Part shown: positions 63,975 through 64,000 of the stretch, piece by piece
Layout: each line of letters starts with the position of its first letter
How positions within the stretch are numbered: position 1 is the first letter of the stretch
Source of the DNA: Phycisphaerales bacterium
Lineage (GTDB): Bacteria; Planctomycetota; Phycisphaerae; Phycisphaerales; SM1A02
Reading direction: 5' to 3'
Length of the DNA stretch: 64,000 bases
Assembly (NCBI GenBank): GCA_029246705.1
Contig: JAQWMQ010000008.1
Location: 1-64,000, forward strand
Program-made: the position numbers and the translations under genes
The notes under the pieces: model-generated
Database searches by the model: none
What the model was told of the DNA's origin: nothing
The model's input: the letters and a program-made list of their open reading frames with translations, nothing else

Positions 63975-64000
63975 ATGAATCATTTACACAAGATGACCGG
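63975..64000 (+). CDS. Possible start of a gene cut off by the window end
   Basis: An ATG followed by eight more codon starts (MNHLHKMT...) with a TATCCT box just upstream, as in other leaderless-type genes here. Too short to identify. Confidence 0.3.

Overview
The window looks like a piece of a planctomycete chromosome, most likely a marine member of Phycisphaerae or a close relative. This is an inference from the very high GC content, planctomycete-type families (DUF3299-like and DUF6677-like proteins, a Lys/Ala/Thr/Arg histone-like repeat protein, membrane proteins with zinc ribbons) and the mix of leaderless and Shine-Dalgarno-led genes. Nearly every gene is chromosomal housekeeping or metabolism. 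I see no prophage, insertion sequence, CRISPR array, tRNA or rRNA.

Layout. 1-505: a truncated unknown gene. 0.6-10.9 kb: a secreted GH95 alpha-L-fucosidase, single-chain glycine decarboxylase (gcvP), an MgtE magnesium transporter, a SpoU-type RNA methyltransferase and an HtrA protease. 11.1-17.2 kb: a compact operon that I identify as an ebo cluster, ordered eboD, small unknown gene, eboB, eboE, eboC, eboF. It lacks a recognisable eboA, and its UbiA-type EboC carries an inserted zinc ribbon. 17.2-20.8 kb: secreted and membrane proteins, namely a DUF3299-like protein, a large serine hydrolase and a zinc-ribbon membrane protein. 20.9-26.4 kb: dusB, scpB, an isolated atpC, a CYTH protein coupled to holB, a lipoprotein and a FlgM-like gene. 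26.5-31.3 kb: a tandem amidohydrolase and a degenerate partner. 31.3-38.7 kb: small lipoproteins, an M16-like protein without its zinc motif, dapB, the Lys-rich repeat protein, ferredoxin, small membrane proteins and a divergent DEAD-box helicase. 38.9-48.2 kb: an unknown protein, an AtoE-type transporter, a Met/His-rich coiled-coil lipoprotein, gdhA, an RsbU-like phosphatase, a histidine phosphatase, an OprB-type porin and yjbQ. 48.3-60.4 kb: acyl-CoA and 2-oxoacid metabolism, with three crotonases, a VLCAD-like acyl-CoA dehydrogenase, a leucine-dehydrogenase-family enzyme, GDPD, a GGT-like protein and an E1alpha-E1beta-E2 operon. 60.4-64 kb: metC, a UDP-sugar dehydrogenase, an MBL-fold hydrolase and the start of one more possible gene.

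How genes work together. Leucine dehydrogenase, the 2-oxoacid dehydrogenase complex, the acyl-CoA dehydrogenase and the crotonases together could degrade branched-chain amino acids or other acids. The GcvP, GdhA, MetC and DapB genes add amino acid metabolism. The ebo genes probably act as one unit, because junctions are short or overlapping, in modifying or moving a prenylated or otherwise membrane-bound metabolite.

Regulation. A -10 element of the form TANNNT lies exactly 6-7 bases upstream of at least nine start codons that have no Shine-Dalgarno sequence. This suggests leaderless transcription is common here. Other genes have an AGGAG/GGAGG ribosome site and a similar -10 farther upstream. 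Several strong Rho-independent terminators mark operon ends.
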